A stretch of DNA of 64,000 nt from Bolinopsis microptera (Eukaryota; Ctenophora; Tentaculata; Lobata; Bolinopsidae): positions 7,247,726-7,311,725 of the forward strand of contig NC_087074.1 of assembly GCF_026151205.1 (NCBI RefSeq), written 5' to 3'. Positions 51,289-62,639 of this stretch are shown piece by piece; the stretch's first letter is position 1, and each line of letters begins with the position of its first letter. Made by a program: the position numbers and the translations under genes. The notes beneath the pieces were generated by a model. The model saw nothing but the letters and a program-made list of their open reading frames with translations. It was not told where the DNA came from and made no database searches.

Positions 51289-51395
51289 CAGATCATCCCG
51301 CGCTAGCGGGATGATCTGATAAACACATACGAGTGCGCGCAGCGCACGAGTTTTGTGTTAATATGTAATCCCGAAGCGCCAGCTGAGGGATTACA
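51289..51395. other. cluster of three inverted repeats
   Basis: Hairpin 1 has a perfect 13-bp stem (CAGATCATCCCGC at 51289-51301 with 51306-51318) and a 4-nt loop. Hairpin 2 has a 6-bp GC-rich stem (GTGCGC at 51333-51338 with 51342-51347). Hairpin 3 has a perfect 9-bp stem (TGTAATCCC at 51364-51372 with 51387-51395). No gene is adjacent. Confidence 0.85.
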
Positions 51396-51711
51396 TTTAT
51401 TTAGCCCTGAGCGTGAAGTGTTTATGGATTATAATTATCTCCGGCGATTTCGACAAGGGATTTATACTTTAGAAGAGAGTGATAAAATAGTTTAAACCGA
51501 TCTGTCATAGTGGAGCAATAGCTTGAACGTTAGCAGGAACAAGAGCTGGAAGGAGAGCAAGCAAAACAATACTATTTTTAGGGCACGGACAAGGGTAGCT
51601 GGCTAGTCGCCAACTTCTCACGCCACGCGTTGGAGAAATTCCAAGAATTAGCTGCGTTAGTAACGTTCCCAGGAATTTGCGTGTAAAAGAAGTGGACGGT
51701 TACGATGTTTC

Positions 51712-51802
51712 ATATCACGTGGTGCGCTTTCGTGTCACGTGGTATAGACTCGGCGTATGCTATTGGTGGCACGTGGTACGCACGTGACGCGCCCACGTGA
51801 TC
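51712..51802. promoter_or_regulatory. dense E-box cluster
   Basis: Five CACGTG cores within about 90 bp, together with a CCAAT-box core (CTATTGGTGG). Local GC and CpG content are raised. It looks like a promoter or enhancer, but no transcript can be assigned. Confidence 0.55.
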
Positions 51803-52106
51803 GCGCGTCTAACTGTTCTACTATTATCGAGTTCTAATCAGCAGTATCATTGATTATTGTAAGTCGGAGAATTGAATGATAAACATCAGTTACGACTAAA
51901 AAGCGGGCCGGGTTTATACAAATTTCCGGGGCGGGATGATATCACCTTGAGATGTTTATCTAACAGCGGGCCGGGCTGAGTGATAATATGATCCCGCGTC
52001 GAAATCCCGGAGATATTTATATACTACTGCAACTTACATTCATTACTGGAGGTATTGGCCCTGGGACTTTATTAATATTCATAACTCTTTATCAAGCTAT
52101 CAACCT

Positions 52107-52345
52107 TTTTAGGGGTCCTTACTGCTCCTGATATAGGTTGAGAGTGTAAGATACTTTTTAGGGATCCTTACTACCCCTGATATAGGTTGTAAGTGTAGGA
52201 TACTTTTAAGGGGTCCTTACTACCCCTGATATAGGTTGTGAGTGTAAGATACTTTTTAGGGATCCTTATTACTCCAGATATAGGTTGTGAGTGTAGGATA
52301 CTTTTTAGGGGTCCTTACTACCCCTGATATAGGTTGTGAGTATTA
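52107..52345. repeat. 49-bp minisatellite, about 5 copies
   Basis: Tandem units of about 49 bp containing AGGGGTCCTTACTACCCCTG and ATATAGGTTGTGAG. Confidence 0.93.
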
Positions 52346-53654
52346 AGGACCCACTATCCATCCCATCTTGCTAGAATTAGAGTTTATATATCTGGTTAAC
52401 AAATCATACTTCCTCTAATAAATAGCTCAGAATACATTCTGGGGGTGGGGGTTATATTGTCATGTCGTGTCTATTTCTTATCACCTACGTATGGGCCATG
52501 GGCGTCCATGTCCAATAACTTCCTGGCCAATTTTATAAAACTAGGACGGCCTCATTTTCATGCTAAATCCACGTAAGGATAATAATCCAGACTTATTAAT
52601 CTGATTAATTATAACATAATTGACATAAAAGGGAGGATGCAAGGCCTGGCAAGGCACCTGATATTTGGCACAAGGGGTCCCGGGCCGGGCCGACAAGGTG
52701 TGTTTTTGTGCGATATTCCTGAATATCTTAATCAGTAAAGTGACCTTTAACAAGCGGTTATTATTGTCCAGGATAGCATAAATCAGTTAAAATAGCATTA
52801 ATTAACTTCTGCCGTGTCCTTTAGAACAATATTAATTAAAACATGAACTTTTAGCAGATTAAATGGTTAAATACATAACTTTTATTAGATGATACTTTGT
52901 CATTGATATGTGAGTAGGCTAAACCATTGCCTGGTCCGGTTTTTAGCCGCCATTAACCTCCCCCATACCCCTTATCCTAGTGCTTGTTTGAGTCTGATAA
53001 TATACTTGCCACTGGCAACCGTATTGTGAGCCGTGGACCATCTCTAATAGCCCGCTAATGGGCAGCTCCTTCATCAATATATTCATAAGTTCAGATTAAC
53101 CCAGTCAAGTATTGGAAGGCCTGCACTCGTAAAAAGCTGGGGATGCCGGCTTCTGATTAGTCGAGAGAGCGCTCAGGATGACGTCTCATTGGACCAGCTC
53201 TTGTCTACGGTGGAAGAACAATGTAGTTAATTTCAATAACCGATCATTACGGCTGGTTGAGCGGCTATTGTTTGAGCCTGACATCAAATTGAGGGGTTTG
53301 TCTCTGGTTTTGAGGGGAGAGGAGGGTTTAAGTGAGATTGAGAACAGCGTCCTCTGTCATGCTAATATCGCTAGGTACACTTCTAAATGTAATGCCAGGC
53401 TTTGTTTTGGGGGGGGAGTCCATTGATTTACATTACAAGAATCCCTGTTGTTATGCTAATGATGTGATTATTACAATCTCCAAAGTTACCTTAGTTACCT
53501 ACTTAGAAACAATGTTATGCTCTTTTACAATCTCCCTTAATATCTGGAAACTAGCTCGGTCACACTACCCAGTGCCCAGTACTAAACAAGCTGCAATATA
53601 CTTACAATCTTATAGCAGGATCAAACTTCAAATAGAATATTCCGCCTTACAAGC

Positions 53655-54450
53655 CAACATAGCAACATTCCCCGTTACATAGCAACCTACCCCGTTACAT
53701 AGCAACAAACCCCGTTAAATAGCAACCTACCCCGTTACATAGCAACATACTCCGTTACATAGCAACATACCCCGTTACATAGCAACACACCCCGTTACAT
53801 AGCAACCCACCCCGTTACATAGCAACACACCCCGTTACATAGCAACCTACCCCGTTACATAGCAACATACCCCGTTACATAGCAACCCACCCCGTTACAT
53901 AGCAACAAACCCCGTTACATAGCAACATACCCCGTTACATAGCAACACACCCCGTTACATAGCAACCCACCCCGTTACATAGCAACAAACCCCGTTACAT
54001 AGCAAGTAGCAACATACCCCGTTACATAGCAACACACCCCGTTACATAGCAACCCACCCCGTTACATAGCAACAAACCCCGTTACATATCAACCTACCCC
54101 GTTACATAGTAACAAACCCCGTTACATAGCAACATACCCCGTTACAAAGCAACCCACCCTGTTACATAGCAACCCACCCCGTTACATAGCAACCCACCCC
54201 GTTACATAGCAACACACCCCGTTACATAGCAACACACTCTGTTACATAGCAACGTACCCTGTTACATAGCAAAATACCCCGTTACATAGCAACACACCCC
54301 GTTACATAGCAACACACCCCGTTACATAGCAACATACCCCGTTACATAGCAACACACCCCGTTACATAGCAACGTACCCTGTTACATAACAACCCGACCT
54401 GTTACATAGCAACACACCCCGTTACATAGCAACGTACCCTGTTACATATT
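53655..54450. repeat. 21-bp minisatellite, about 38 copies
   Basis: Tandem 21-bp unit CCCCGTTACATAGCAAC plus four variable bases. The variable positions differ between copies while the 17-bp core is almost invariant. The array is interrupted once at about 54004. Confidence 0.97.
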
Positions 54451-55489
54451 TATGTTTATGTTTATGTTTAATTCCGTTTAATTCCATAGCAACCAGCAAC
54501 CTACCTTGTTGGCTGTAGAAACGCCGCACAGCGACATGTTTTAGAAGTAATGCTGAACAAAAGCTAGCCAGTATTGGTCATGACAATGCAGTCTATCCTG
54601 TCAATCCCTGAATTTAGTGCAATAGCGCGGTTCATTGTGGGGTTCTCATTGTTTGTGACTAAATGATGACGATAACCAAGCAGCTAATCAGGTATGATCC
54701 CCCAATACCGTCCTCTCATTCCCTTCTCTGCTAGCCATCCTGCCGCACCAACCAAACTAGTCTGCTCATAATAGTAATTTCAGTCGACCAGAGAGATTTA
54801 GCCATTGAGAGGTCCTCCTGTGGTCCACAAGTGAGCCCGGAACTTGGCATGATCTGTGAAATAGGGAACTCTCAAAACAATACCTGAGTAGGAATTGTGG
54901 GGTTAGAGTGGCACATTATAATCAGAATTATAGAATAATTATACCGGATAGTTGGAATTATAGAAGTTAACAAATTAACCCCAACCTCCCGACTATCACT
55001 ACAGATTACAGGCCTGAATTAGGAGAATTAAACTTCTTAATGATAGGCCTGCACGGTTAGCATGGTATTTAGTTTATACTAAATCTACCTCATTAATTCA
55101 ATGTAATACAAGTAATTCGGAGCGAGTCTATAACTCCAATATAAGAGGAGGAGGTAAGGAAGAGGGAGGTTGAGGACCAGGGTTGCCAGGACAACCCTGA
55201 TAGTCCGTGCCTGGCAACCCTGTGCGCTACCTGGCGACCTGGCCTGCTGGTTAGTGACCACTGGTTACTGGGTAACCGTCATCCGGCTACCTACTGATCG
55301 TTTCATCCTACAATCAGACTCTAATGCAGCAGTAATGAATACTGTATTGACTGGCTACGTCCGTTTAATTTTGCCATATTTACGACTAGTTGTGCCGGAT
55401 TATAGGAAATTGTTGAAATTATTGAAATTATTGAACTCGTCTAAATTTGTGTAATGGGGAGTAAAGGATTCATCAGACGGGAGATTTTA

Positions 55490-56385
55490 CTTGGAATTCA
55501 GGAGTTGTAGTGGGTACTGGAATTCAGGAGTTGTAGTGGGTACTGGAATTCAGGAGTTGTAGTGGGTACTGGAATTCAGGAGTTGTAGTGGGTACTGGAA
55601 TTCAGGAGTTGAAGTGGGTATTTGAATTTAGGAGTTGAAGTGGGTATTTGAATTCAGGAGTTGTAGTGGGTACTGGAATTCAGGAGTTGTAGTGGGTACT
55701 GGAATTCAGGAGTTGTAGTGGGTACTGGAATTCAGGAGTTGTAGTGGGTACTGAAATTCAGGAGTTGTAGTGGGTACTGGAATTCAGGAGTTGTAGTGGG
55801 TACTGGAATTCAGGAGTTGTAGTGGGTACTGGAATTCAGGAGTTGTAGTGGGTACTGGAATTCAGGAGTTGTAGTGAGTATTTGAATTCAGGAGTTGTAG
55901 TGGGTACTGGAATTCAGGAGTTGTAGTGGGTACTGGAATTCAGGAGTTGTAGTGGGTACTGGAATTCAGGAGTTGAAGTGGGTATTTGAATTTAGGAGTT
56001 GAAGTGGGTATTTGAATTCAGGAGTTGTAGTGGGTTACAGGAAATCAGGAGTTGTAGTGGGTACTGGAAATCAGGAGTTGTAGTGAGTATTTGAATTCAG
56101 GAGTTGTAGTGGGTACTGGAATCAGGAGTTGTAGTGGGTACTGGAATTCAGGAGTTGTAGTGGGTACTGGAATTCAGGAGTTGAAGTGGGTATTTGAATT
56201 TAGGAGTTGAAGTGGGTATTTGAATTCAGGAGTTGTAGTGGGTACTGGAATTCAGGAGTTGTAGTGGGTACTGGAATTCAGGAGTTGTAGTGGGTACTGG
56301 AATTCAGGAGTTGTAGTGGGTACTGGAATTCAGGAGTTGTAGTGGGTACTGGAATTCAGGAGTTGTAGTGGGTACTGGAATTAAG
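55490..56385. repeat. 26-bp minisatellite with block structure, about 34 copies
   Basis: Tandem 26-bp unit containing GGAATTCAGGAGTTGTAGTG. A distinctive variant pair (GAAGTGGGTATTTGAATTTA type) recurs as a block at about 55607, 55973 and 56183, showing that multi-unit segments were copied. Confidence 0.97.
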
Positions 56386-57732
56386 GAATAGAAATACCTG
56401 CCCGTATGAAGTGATATTTTCTATTCTTGCGCAATCTTGGTTAAAGAAATGGCGGACCAAGACCCGGTAACTTCCCCATAATTTCACACGCGGCTCAGAA
56501 ATGCCACCTTAAACTGCTCTTGCTCCTTCATAAAATCATTGTGCTTAGTGCTAACCCCGGTCCTTCCCTTCATAATCGTAACGAAGTTGATGGTTGCAAC
56601 TACAAAACCACTGCGTTTGCCAATTAAAGACCATTAGCTCTGACATGCTTGTAATAACCGTCCCAATAACCCCCTCTCCACTATTGCTCCATAATAATCT
56701 CTACTCCTAACACCTGAGTGGTAGCTCAAGAGCAATTCTCCGCTCTGAGAGCACTCTGACAACACAGCTCAATCAGTTAAACCACTGGGAGGGGGGGGGG
56801 GGAGCTGTCAAATAATGTCAAATACTGTTTCAATGATCATTCCTAGTGGGTAACAGTAATTACTCTGAGAGACATATCGAGATTTGGAGATCTCCATCAC
56901 CACGATACTGCTCCATCTCACGTTCCAGTATTTCAGCAGTGCTCTCTCCCTGACAGAAGCCCCGAATCAACATGACAGTTCCAATACCTACTCACTAATT
57001 TAGTGGTTACTTCCCCGCTCCGCTCCCTGATTGGCTAACCCCAAATCCTTCTGGCCGCTGATTGGCCACACAAAATTCGTGATTCTAGGATTTAATCAAC
57101 AGCTTTTAAATCCATTACAGTTTTGCTAGTGTCACTTATTAGCTGTACTGGACAATAAACCACAGCTATTTAAGCTAAATTCTAGTCCTAAACTGCGTTC
57201 AGGGAATACCAAAGGCCAAGGGAGTTAATTTGTGCTTTTAAAACAGTTCTACTGTTTTGTATTGAAATACTACGTAAGATTATGGTCAATATACTATAAT
57301 ATCTCAGTTCTCGTATTGGATATATAGAGGTGTTCACCCGCACCATCATGGTGATAGTGGTTTGATGATCTGAAATTCACTAACAAGGTTTAATCTTCTT
57401 ATTAATAAAGTTATGTCTCGTTTTCTGCACCTTGTTTGGAAAGTAAACGCAGTAAACACACCTAATATTGACTGATTGCATCACCAAGTTTGCACGGGTT
57501 TTAAGGTTTCAAAGATGAGTCACTGTTCATGTGTGATCAAACTATTTGAGGGGGTCAGTAGAAAGATACACGTGGGCAGCGACCAGACAGGTCAAATTAA
57601 TCTGCTCAATTTACTAATAAATTGTGGTATTTGAAAACAAGGGCGCATGCAGATCCACTAATACCATTGGTTACCAAAAAAGCTATAACTTTAACATAAA
57701 CCATCAGATCAGGCGTCGCGAGTTTCATCTAG

Positions 57733-57858
57733 AAAATTAAAAAGTTTGATCGATTAAATTGGACCGCTATTACTTGGTCTAAACGTGCAATATTTGAACT
57801 TCTTAGGGAACTTAACGACCCTACAGTCTCCGAATTACGGAGATTAATTAAAGAATAG
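57733..57858 (+). CDS. possible terminal exon, unrecognised
   Basis: After TTTCATCTAG at 57723-57732 there is a 41-codon open frame ending in TAG 57856-57858. It contains SKRAIFELLRELNDPTVSEL and then RRLIKE, with a helix-like pattern. No partner exon or promoter was found, so it may be chance. Confidence 0.15.
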   Translation, partial: KIKKFDRLNWTAITWSKRAIFELLRELNDPTVSELRRLIKE

Positions 57859-59505
57859 TAGGATCGCTGGCTAGGGACCCCCAAACCACAGGGGCTATAA
57901 ACACAGTATCACTCTCTTTACAGTGGTGTTGTTGAAAGAATATTGTAACAACAGCAGTGCTGAAACACAAGAGTTTATTGCAATTCAGATGGTGTTTTCT
58001 AACAGCTAGAAACGTAGACTGACACAATAACAACAATGGGGTGTTTCTCTAACAATGTAAGCTCTTCTGCCCGGGTAATCAAATGAGTTAATCTATATTC
58101 TTTAATCAGGAGATTGAGCTCCTGTTTTATTACAAAGAACAAGGTGAGCTGGATTGTGAGTATTTGTTTTTGTAAAGGAGCACGTGTGTTGACACGGGAA
58201 GTACTGTAATACAGTGGCCGGACATAAAATGCCCGGAGAAAATAAAAGGTGTAGCTTTAATTTCAACTAATTTCAATGACGGATCCCCATGCAAACAATG
58301 AAATTCTGAGACGGTTGTGAAACTGAATTGAAAATAGGTAAAATTTTTTCAAGTTTTGTAACAGCCGAAACAAAAGAAAACTGTCGAAAAAGATAAAGCT
58401 ATTTATTGTTAAATGATTAAAATTAACTTCTTCGCTTAATTATTGGTCTAAAAAGAATCGCAATGCCCAGCGAACTTGACCAGTTTTCAAATCGCTGACT
58501 TGAACTTGTCTGTCACATGCTATAAACAAGTGTGCCAAAGACTCGGTCACATAACCTTGTAATCTCAACTTTACGTCGCGCGCGATAAGATTTAGGTAAC
58601 AAAAGTCTACACATCTCTATCCACAATAACTTCAATTGGCTGGTAACGCGCGCGCGTCTACGACACAGCAAAACTTCGTCTAGTTATAAAGTTAGAAGAT
58701 GATTTAAATCAATATATATTATGCAGTAAAAATCTTGCTTAAAAATTTGATATGGATAAATCAGTATGAAAGTAAATACAGAAGCTTTAAAAATCTTCAT
58801 ATATATACGAAGATATATAGTATAAAACTTCAAACAAGTGTGAAAAAGCGATTTATAGTAAATACGATTACAAATCCGAAATTGTTTACTTCATATAAAA
58901 AACAATATAAATACCAACCTAAATTCGCAGTCCAGGAGAAGTGACCAACTCTGAATTAACTCAGACTGGATCTCTTTTAAACTCATCCAACGGTTCAGAA
59001 TGTCACCAGATGTTCTTTTGAAAATATATTTAAACTCATTTTTGGACGCAATAAAATGGTGTATCGGGAAACAGTATACTTGATCAACTATCTAGTTAAT
59101 ACCGAGTTTCAGAATTTAGCCATAAAGGAATCTAATCACGATCATATTTGTTGAATACTAACTACGTTACTATGGCCGTAATCAGGTTATACTTACTAAC
59201 AACCCAAGATTTTCTAAAAACAACATCTTCGACTGGTGCTGGCTGGAGACCAGATTACTTCAGGTCATTTTCAGAAAGAGGGACAGATTGAGAAGTAACT
59301 ATTACACTAACAGTACTGCATACCCGTCTACACTCTACATGCTACAGGCTATATTAACTAGTGGTACAAATGAAATATCTGAGTTAGGTATTTGCGGTGA
59401 TTTTGAAATAGTTTTGATTTGTGTTTGTTGAAATATATTGAACCTGGTCCCCCCATTTTTAATACCAACCCCACTTGCCACTATTTGCAGTGCGAACTGT
59501 ACTAC

Positions 59506-59703
59506 CTGGCCTCGAGCAGCTAGGATTCTTTACAAAAGTAAACTCTTTCTCCGCTGTGCAGATCACTTTACTGCTACCTTTGTTGAGGGCTACTGAATCA
59601 GAACAGGTCACCTCAACCACCGCTCCTGGTACTACTGGGAAGTCTGATAACGGGGTAATCGTACTTGTCCACTCAGCCTTCAGTCCAGTGCAGTCAACTA
59701 GAA
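59506..59703 (-). CDS. extracellular Cys-rich protein: Sushi/CCP-like exon
   Basis: A 198-nt phase 1-1 exon, acceptor TTTTTACCGGCAG and donor CCAG|GTAGTA. It encodes one Sushi-like unit: four Cys in the segments VDCTGL, VEVTCS, VICTAE and PSCSRP, with W and Pro/Gly positions typical of the fold. Sushi units mediate extracellular protein contacts. It is the 3'-most exon I can identify of the gene running from 62382, so the protein continues beyond what I can see. Confidence 0.8.
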
Positions 59704-59865
59704 CTGCCGGTAAAAAGCTTGTTGGTAATAATTGGAGCTGACTTGAAGTAACCATCACATTAGGTTTGTAACATGCAAAGTGAATCTAGATCTGACAGAG
59801 ATATTTACCATATTATTTAGTTTACTATGGAATAAAGATTGAATGTAGGTAAACACTAAACATAC

Positions 59866-60009
59866 CACATTCAGTTTTTCCAGTGTTGGCTTCTTTTCCA
59901 GTTTCACAAGGAACACAGGAACCAGCACCAGTTGAACTGATGGTACTTCCAACACACTTCTCACATGTGATTTTATCTCCTGACCTGTAACTCCCTGCTG
60001 CACATGAAA
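59866..60009 (-). CDS. extracellular Cys-rich protein: ephrin-receptor-like repeat exon
   Basis: A 144-nt phase 1-1 exon encoding one Cys-rich repeat: SCAAGSYRSGDKITCEKC, then ISSTGAGSCVPCETGK and TGKTEC. The spacing of Cys and the GxYx pattern fit the ephrin-receptor-like (GCC2/GCC3) extracellular repeat family. Acceptor ATTTCAG and donor TGTG|GTATGT. Confidence 0.85.
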
Positions 60010-60144
60010 CTGAAATAAAACGAATATCACTCCGAATTATTTTAAAGACGTATGTTATATTGGTTAATTAAGTTCCCATTACGCTCAGAATTAGCTTACA
60101 ATAATATAATTAGATCGACTAAGAGTTAGTACAAATTACTATAC

Positions 60145-60291
60145 CGCAAGAAGTCTGAGCGTCATTAGAAACGTGTCCAGGGCCACAAGAAGTACAGAAT
60201 GAAGCCCCGTCCTGTTCAGCAACATAGTTCACTTTGCACTTAGTGCAGATGGTGAGAGTGTCGTCTCTATACGTCCCGGTCATACAATTAT
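60145..60291 (-). CDS. extracellular Cys-rich protein: ephrin-receptor-like repeat exon
   Basis: A 147-nt phase 1-1 exon: CMTGTYRDDTLTICTKCKVN then ASFCTSCGPGHVSNDAQTSC. Same repeat family as its neighbours. Acceptor AAACGTCTCAG and donor TGCG|GTATAG. Confidence 0.85.
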
Positions 60292-60478
60292 CTGAGACGT
60301 TTTGAGTAACAGTAAAAATATAAAGTAACTGGTAACAGTAGATCGTGAAAATACCCGTGAGTAAAACACCGGATTTCACACGATCTCCCAGGTTTACAGA
60401 ATTTGGGCGCGAATTAGTTTTCATTCTATGTTATTTTACGATTGTTCGTGGCTTTATGAGATAATAAGACTTATTGTC

Positions 60479-60783
60479 CAGTTACCACTAGTTACCACTA
60501 GTTACCACTAGTTATCACTAGTTACCACTAGTTATCACTAGTTACCACTAGTTACCACTAGTTACCACTAGTTACCACTAGTTACCACTAGTTACCACTA
60601 GTCACCACTAGTTACCACTAGTTGTCACTAGTTGCCACTAGTTAGGTACCACTAGTTATTACTAGTTACCACTAGTTGCCGCTAGTTACCACTAGTTACC
60701 ACTAGTTACCACTAGTTACCACTAGTTACCACTAGTTACCACTAGTTGCCACTAGTTACCACTAGTTACCACTAGTTACCACA
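60479..60783. repeat. 10-bp ACTAGTTACC minisatellite, about 30 copies
   Basis: Tandem decamer TTACCACTAG with point variants (ATCAC, GCCAC, GTCAC) and one small insertion at about 60645. Confidence 0.97.
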
Positions 60784-60917
60784 TTGGAATGCCTCACTAC
60801 AGTAATGGAGTCATGCACAATATAACTTAGAGTTAAGATAACAATTCAAAAACCTTCGAATAATTTACAAAATAATAAGTCAATGCAGGGAAGCATCAGC
60901 TTTTTGGGCTAATAAAA

Positions 60918-60962
60918 ATACCTCATTCAGTTTTTCCAGCGTTTGCTTCTTTTCCAGTTTTA
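60918..60962 (-). pseudogene. relic of an ephrin-receptor-like repeat exon
   Basis: About 45 bp match the 3' end of the 59866-60009 exon with a few changes. The 5' portion of the exon is missing and the GT donor is changed (ATACCTCATTCAG against ATACCACATTCAG). This looks like a truncated exon duplicate. Confidence 0.6.
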
Positions 60963-61498
60963 TATCACACAGTGCATCTTAACAATTTTGTAATTTATAC
61001 TTACAACCTGGATCATTTGATACATTTGGCCGTGTTTACAAATTAAGCTGGTTATGCTCTTAGTGTTACCGTCACTACTTTAACGAGATCTCTTAGCGTT
61101 ATCAATTTACAGCAATAGGACACAGCAGTTTTAAGACTTATTAGTGCATTTTTGTTTGATAAGTAGTGCTAGCCACTGCTTATCAGCTTTACCAAAGTGT
61201 TTAGTTTGTTTCATACTATACTATAATTTTCCATCCATAATTACTTAGATGCTACGAATTTTGACTGATTAAATTTTGCCTGCCATTTTTTACGCTTGAG
61301 TTAATGAACTATGATGATTGTATATGAATTTTACTTGATAGAGTGCTTATCTTAAAGTTAAATGTTGTTACAGGCTCTAATGATGTAGTTTTACGAAGAT
61401 TTCAAGCCTTACGTTGTGTGTTTCCCTTCGTGTCCAAAAGCTTTATATCTATATATAGATATAATCATCTCAGCTCGGTTCTTGTTAACAATTCTTAC

Positions 61499-61642
61499 CA
61501 CATTTTGTTCTCCCTGAGTTTCGTTCGTGGCCAAGTTCACAAGTTGTACACAAGGCTGCTCCTTCTGAACTGATCGTGTTATCAGGACATTCTTCACATG
61601 TGTTCATCGCAATGTTCTTGTAGCTTCCAGCTGGACATGGCT
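61499..61642 (-). CDS. extracellular Cys-rich protein: ephrin-receptor-like repeat exon (duplicate copy A)
   Basis: A 144-nt phase 1-1 exon: PCPAGSYKNIAMNTCEECPD then CTTCELGHERNSGRTKC. Nearly identical to the exon at 62239-62382. Acceptor TTCTTCAG and donor TGTG|GTAAGA. Confidence 0.88.
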
Positions 61643-61800
61643 CTGAAGAATTAGAAAATCTTTAAACAGCAATTCGTTTGAACTACCTTATTAAGAAGTT
61701 ATTGTGAGTACCAATATCCTCGGTTTTCATTCTATAGCACAGTTAATTCAAATTTAAAATATAACCATAATATCAAATATAAGCTTTAGAGTTATCTTAC

Positions 61801-61896
61801 CACAGGCTGTTTTGTCAGAGTTTGGTGTCAATCCAGCGTCACATGTCTCACAGCTTGTCATAGCATCATTCCGATATGTTCCTTCTCCACACGGCT
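61801..61896 (-). CDS. extracellular Cys-rich protein: short repeat exon
   Basis: A 96-nt phase 1-1 exon: PCGEGTYRNDAMTSCETCDA then GLTPNSDKTAC. It is about a third shorter than its neighbours and lacks the middle Cys segment, so it encodes a shortened repeat. Acceptor ATTCCAG and donor TGTG|GTAAGA. Confidence 0.85.
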
Positions 61897-62238
61897 CTGG
61901 AATTATAACGTTACAACTAACAACTGGCAAATCGTAGTGGAAGATAAGAAAATCGTTATTATATAATTAGTACTTAAGTACACTTCAGATGTGTTAATAT
62001 AACATTAGATTTAAAACAATATGTGACAAATTAAATATCCACACAACCACGATTTTTTAATAGAATTATTACCACCCAGATTCTTACGGTTCTTGTCTTT
62101 TCGTATCACAAATTTGCCTTCTTGCATCTAAGCCCTATCTGGCGCCTTATCCTTATCCCGTTTTAACCATTAGCCTATCTTTGCCCATTTACATATAGAT
62201 ATAATCATCTCAGCTCGGTTCTTGTTAAAAATTCTTAC

Positions 62239-62382
62239 CACATTTTGTTCTCCCTGAGTTTCGTTCCTGGCCAAGTTCACAAGTTGTACACAAGGCTGCT
62301 CCTTCTGAACTGATCGTGTTATCAGGACATTCTTCACATGTGTTCATTTCAATGTTCTTGTAGCTTCCAGCTGGACATGGCT
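62239..62382 (-). CDS. extracellular Cys-rich protein: ephrin-receptor-like repeat exon (duplicate copy B, 5'-most found)
   Basis: A 144-nt phase 1-1 exon: PCPAGSYKNIEMNTCEECPD then CTTCELGQERNSGRTKC. With the five exons at 61801-61896, 61499-61642, 60145-60291, 59866-60009 and 59506-59703 it forms a chain of phase 1-1 exons, each one extracellular module, the classic arrangement for exon shuffling. The product is inferred to be a secreted or membrane protein ectodomain. The signal peptide and any membrane segment are not located. Confidence 0.85.
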
Positions 62383-62639
62383 CTGAAGAATTAGGAAATC
62401 TTTAAACAGCAATTCGTTTGGACTACCTTATTAAGAAGTTATTGTGAGTACCAATATCCTCAGTTTTCATTCTACAGTTTTCATAGCACAGTTAATTCAA
62501 ATTTAAAACACAATATGCGAAAAATTAAGTATTCACATAATCCACGGTTTTTCGAGGAAATGATTGCTACCCAGACTCTTGCGGTTCATGTCTTTTCGTA
62601 CCACGAATTTTCCTTCTTGATTCTAAGCTCAATACTAAT

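Larger units (their letters stand above)
45729..59505. other. 13.8-kb region without a convincing protein gene
   Basis: Probably the 3' UTR and 3' flank of the CUT gene, then repeats. It holds a 46-bp E-box repeat (about 48000-48145), a TTACCAG array (48863-49250), a three-hairpin cluster (51289-51395), an E-box cluster (51712-51802), a 49-bp repeat (52107-52345), a 21-bp array (53655-54450) and a 26-bp array (55490-56385). Two isolated exon-like stretches (48269-48849 and 57733-57858) are noted separately with low confidence. Confidence 0.6.
60292..61498 (-). other. intron with SpeI-site minisatellite and exon relic
   Basis: Contains the 10-bp ACTAGTTACC array (60479-60783) and a fragment at about 60918-60962 that resembles the 3' part of the 59866-60009 exon (TTCAGTTTTTCCAG, TTTGCTTCTTTTCCAG). 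The rest is AT-rich. Confidence 0.75.
61451..62510. repeat. tandem segmental duplication containing an exon and flanking introns
   Basis: About 61451-61760 and 62192-62507 are nearly identical across exon and intron, including ATAGATATAATCATCTCAGC upstream and GTGAGTACCAATATCCTC downstream. Older similarity also joins about 62020-62140 with 62510-62630. Confidence 0.85.

Noticed and set aside
53178-53682. Two plus-strand ORFs of 82 and 116 codons
   Set aside because: They overlap in different frames, show no domain, and run into the 21-bp array.
53655-54450. CRISPR-like regular array
   Set aside because: The unit is 21 bp with only about four variable bases and no true spacers. It is a minisatellite in an animal genome.
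59475-59741. 88-codon plus-strand ORF
   Set aside because: It is the antisense shadow of the Sushi-like exon at 59506-59703.
61343-61573. 76-codon plus-strand ORF
   Set aside because: It overlaps antisense to the well-supported repeat exon at 61499-61642.
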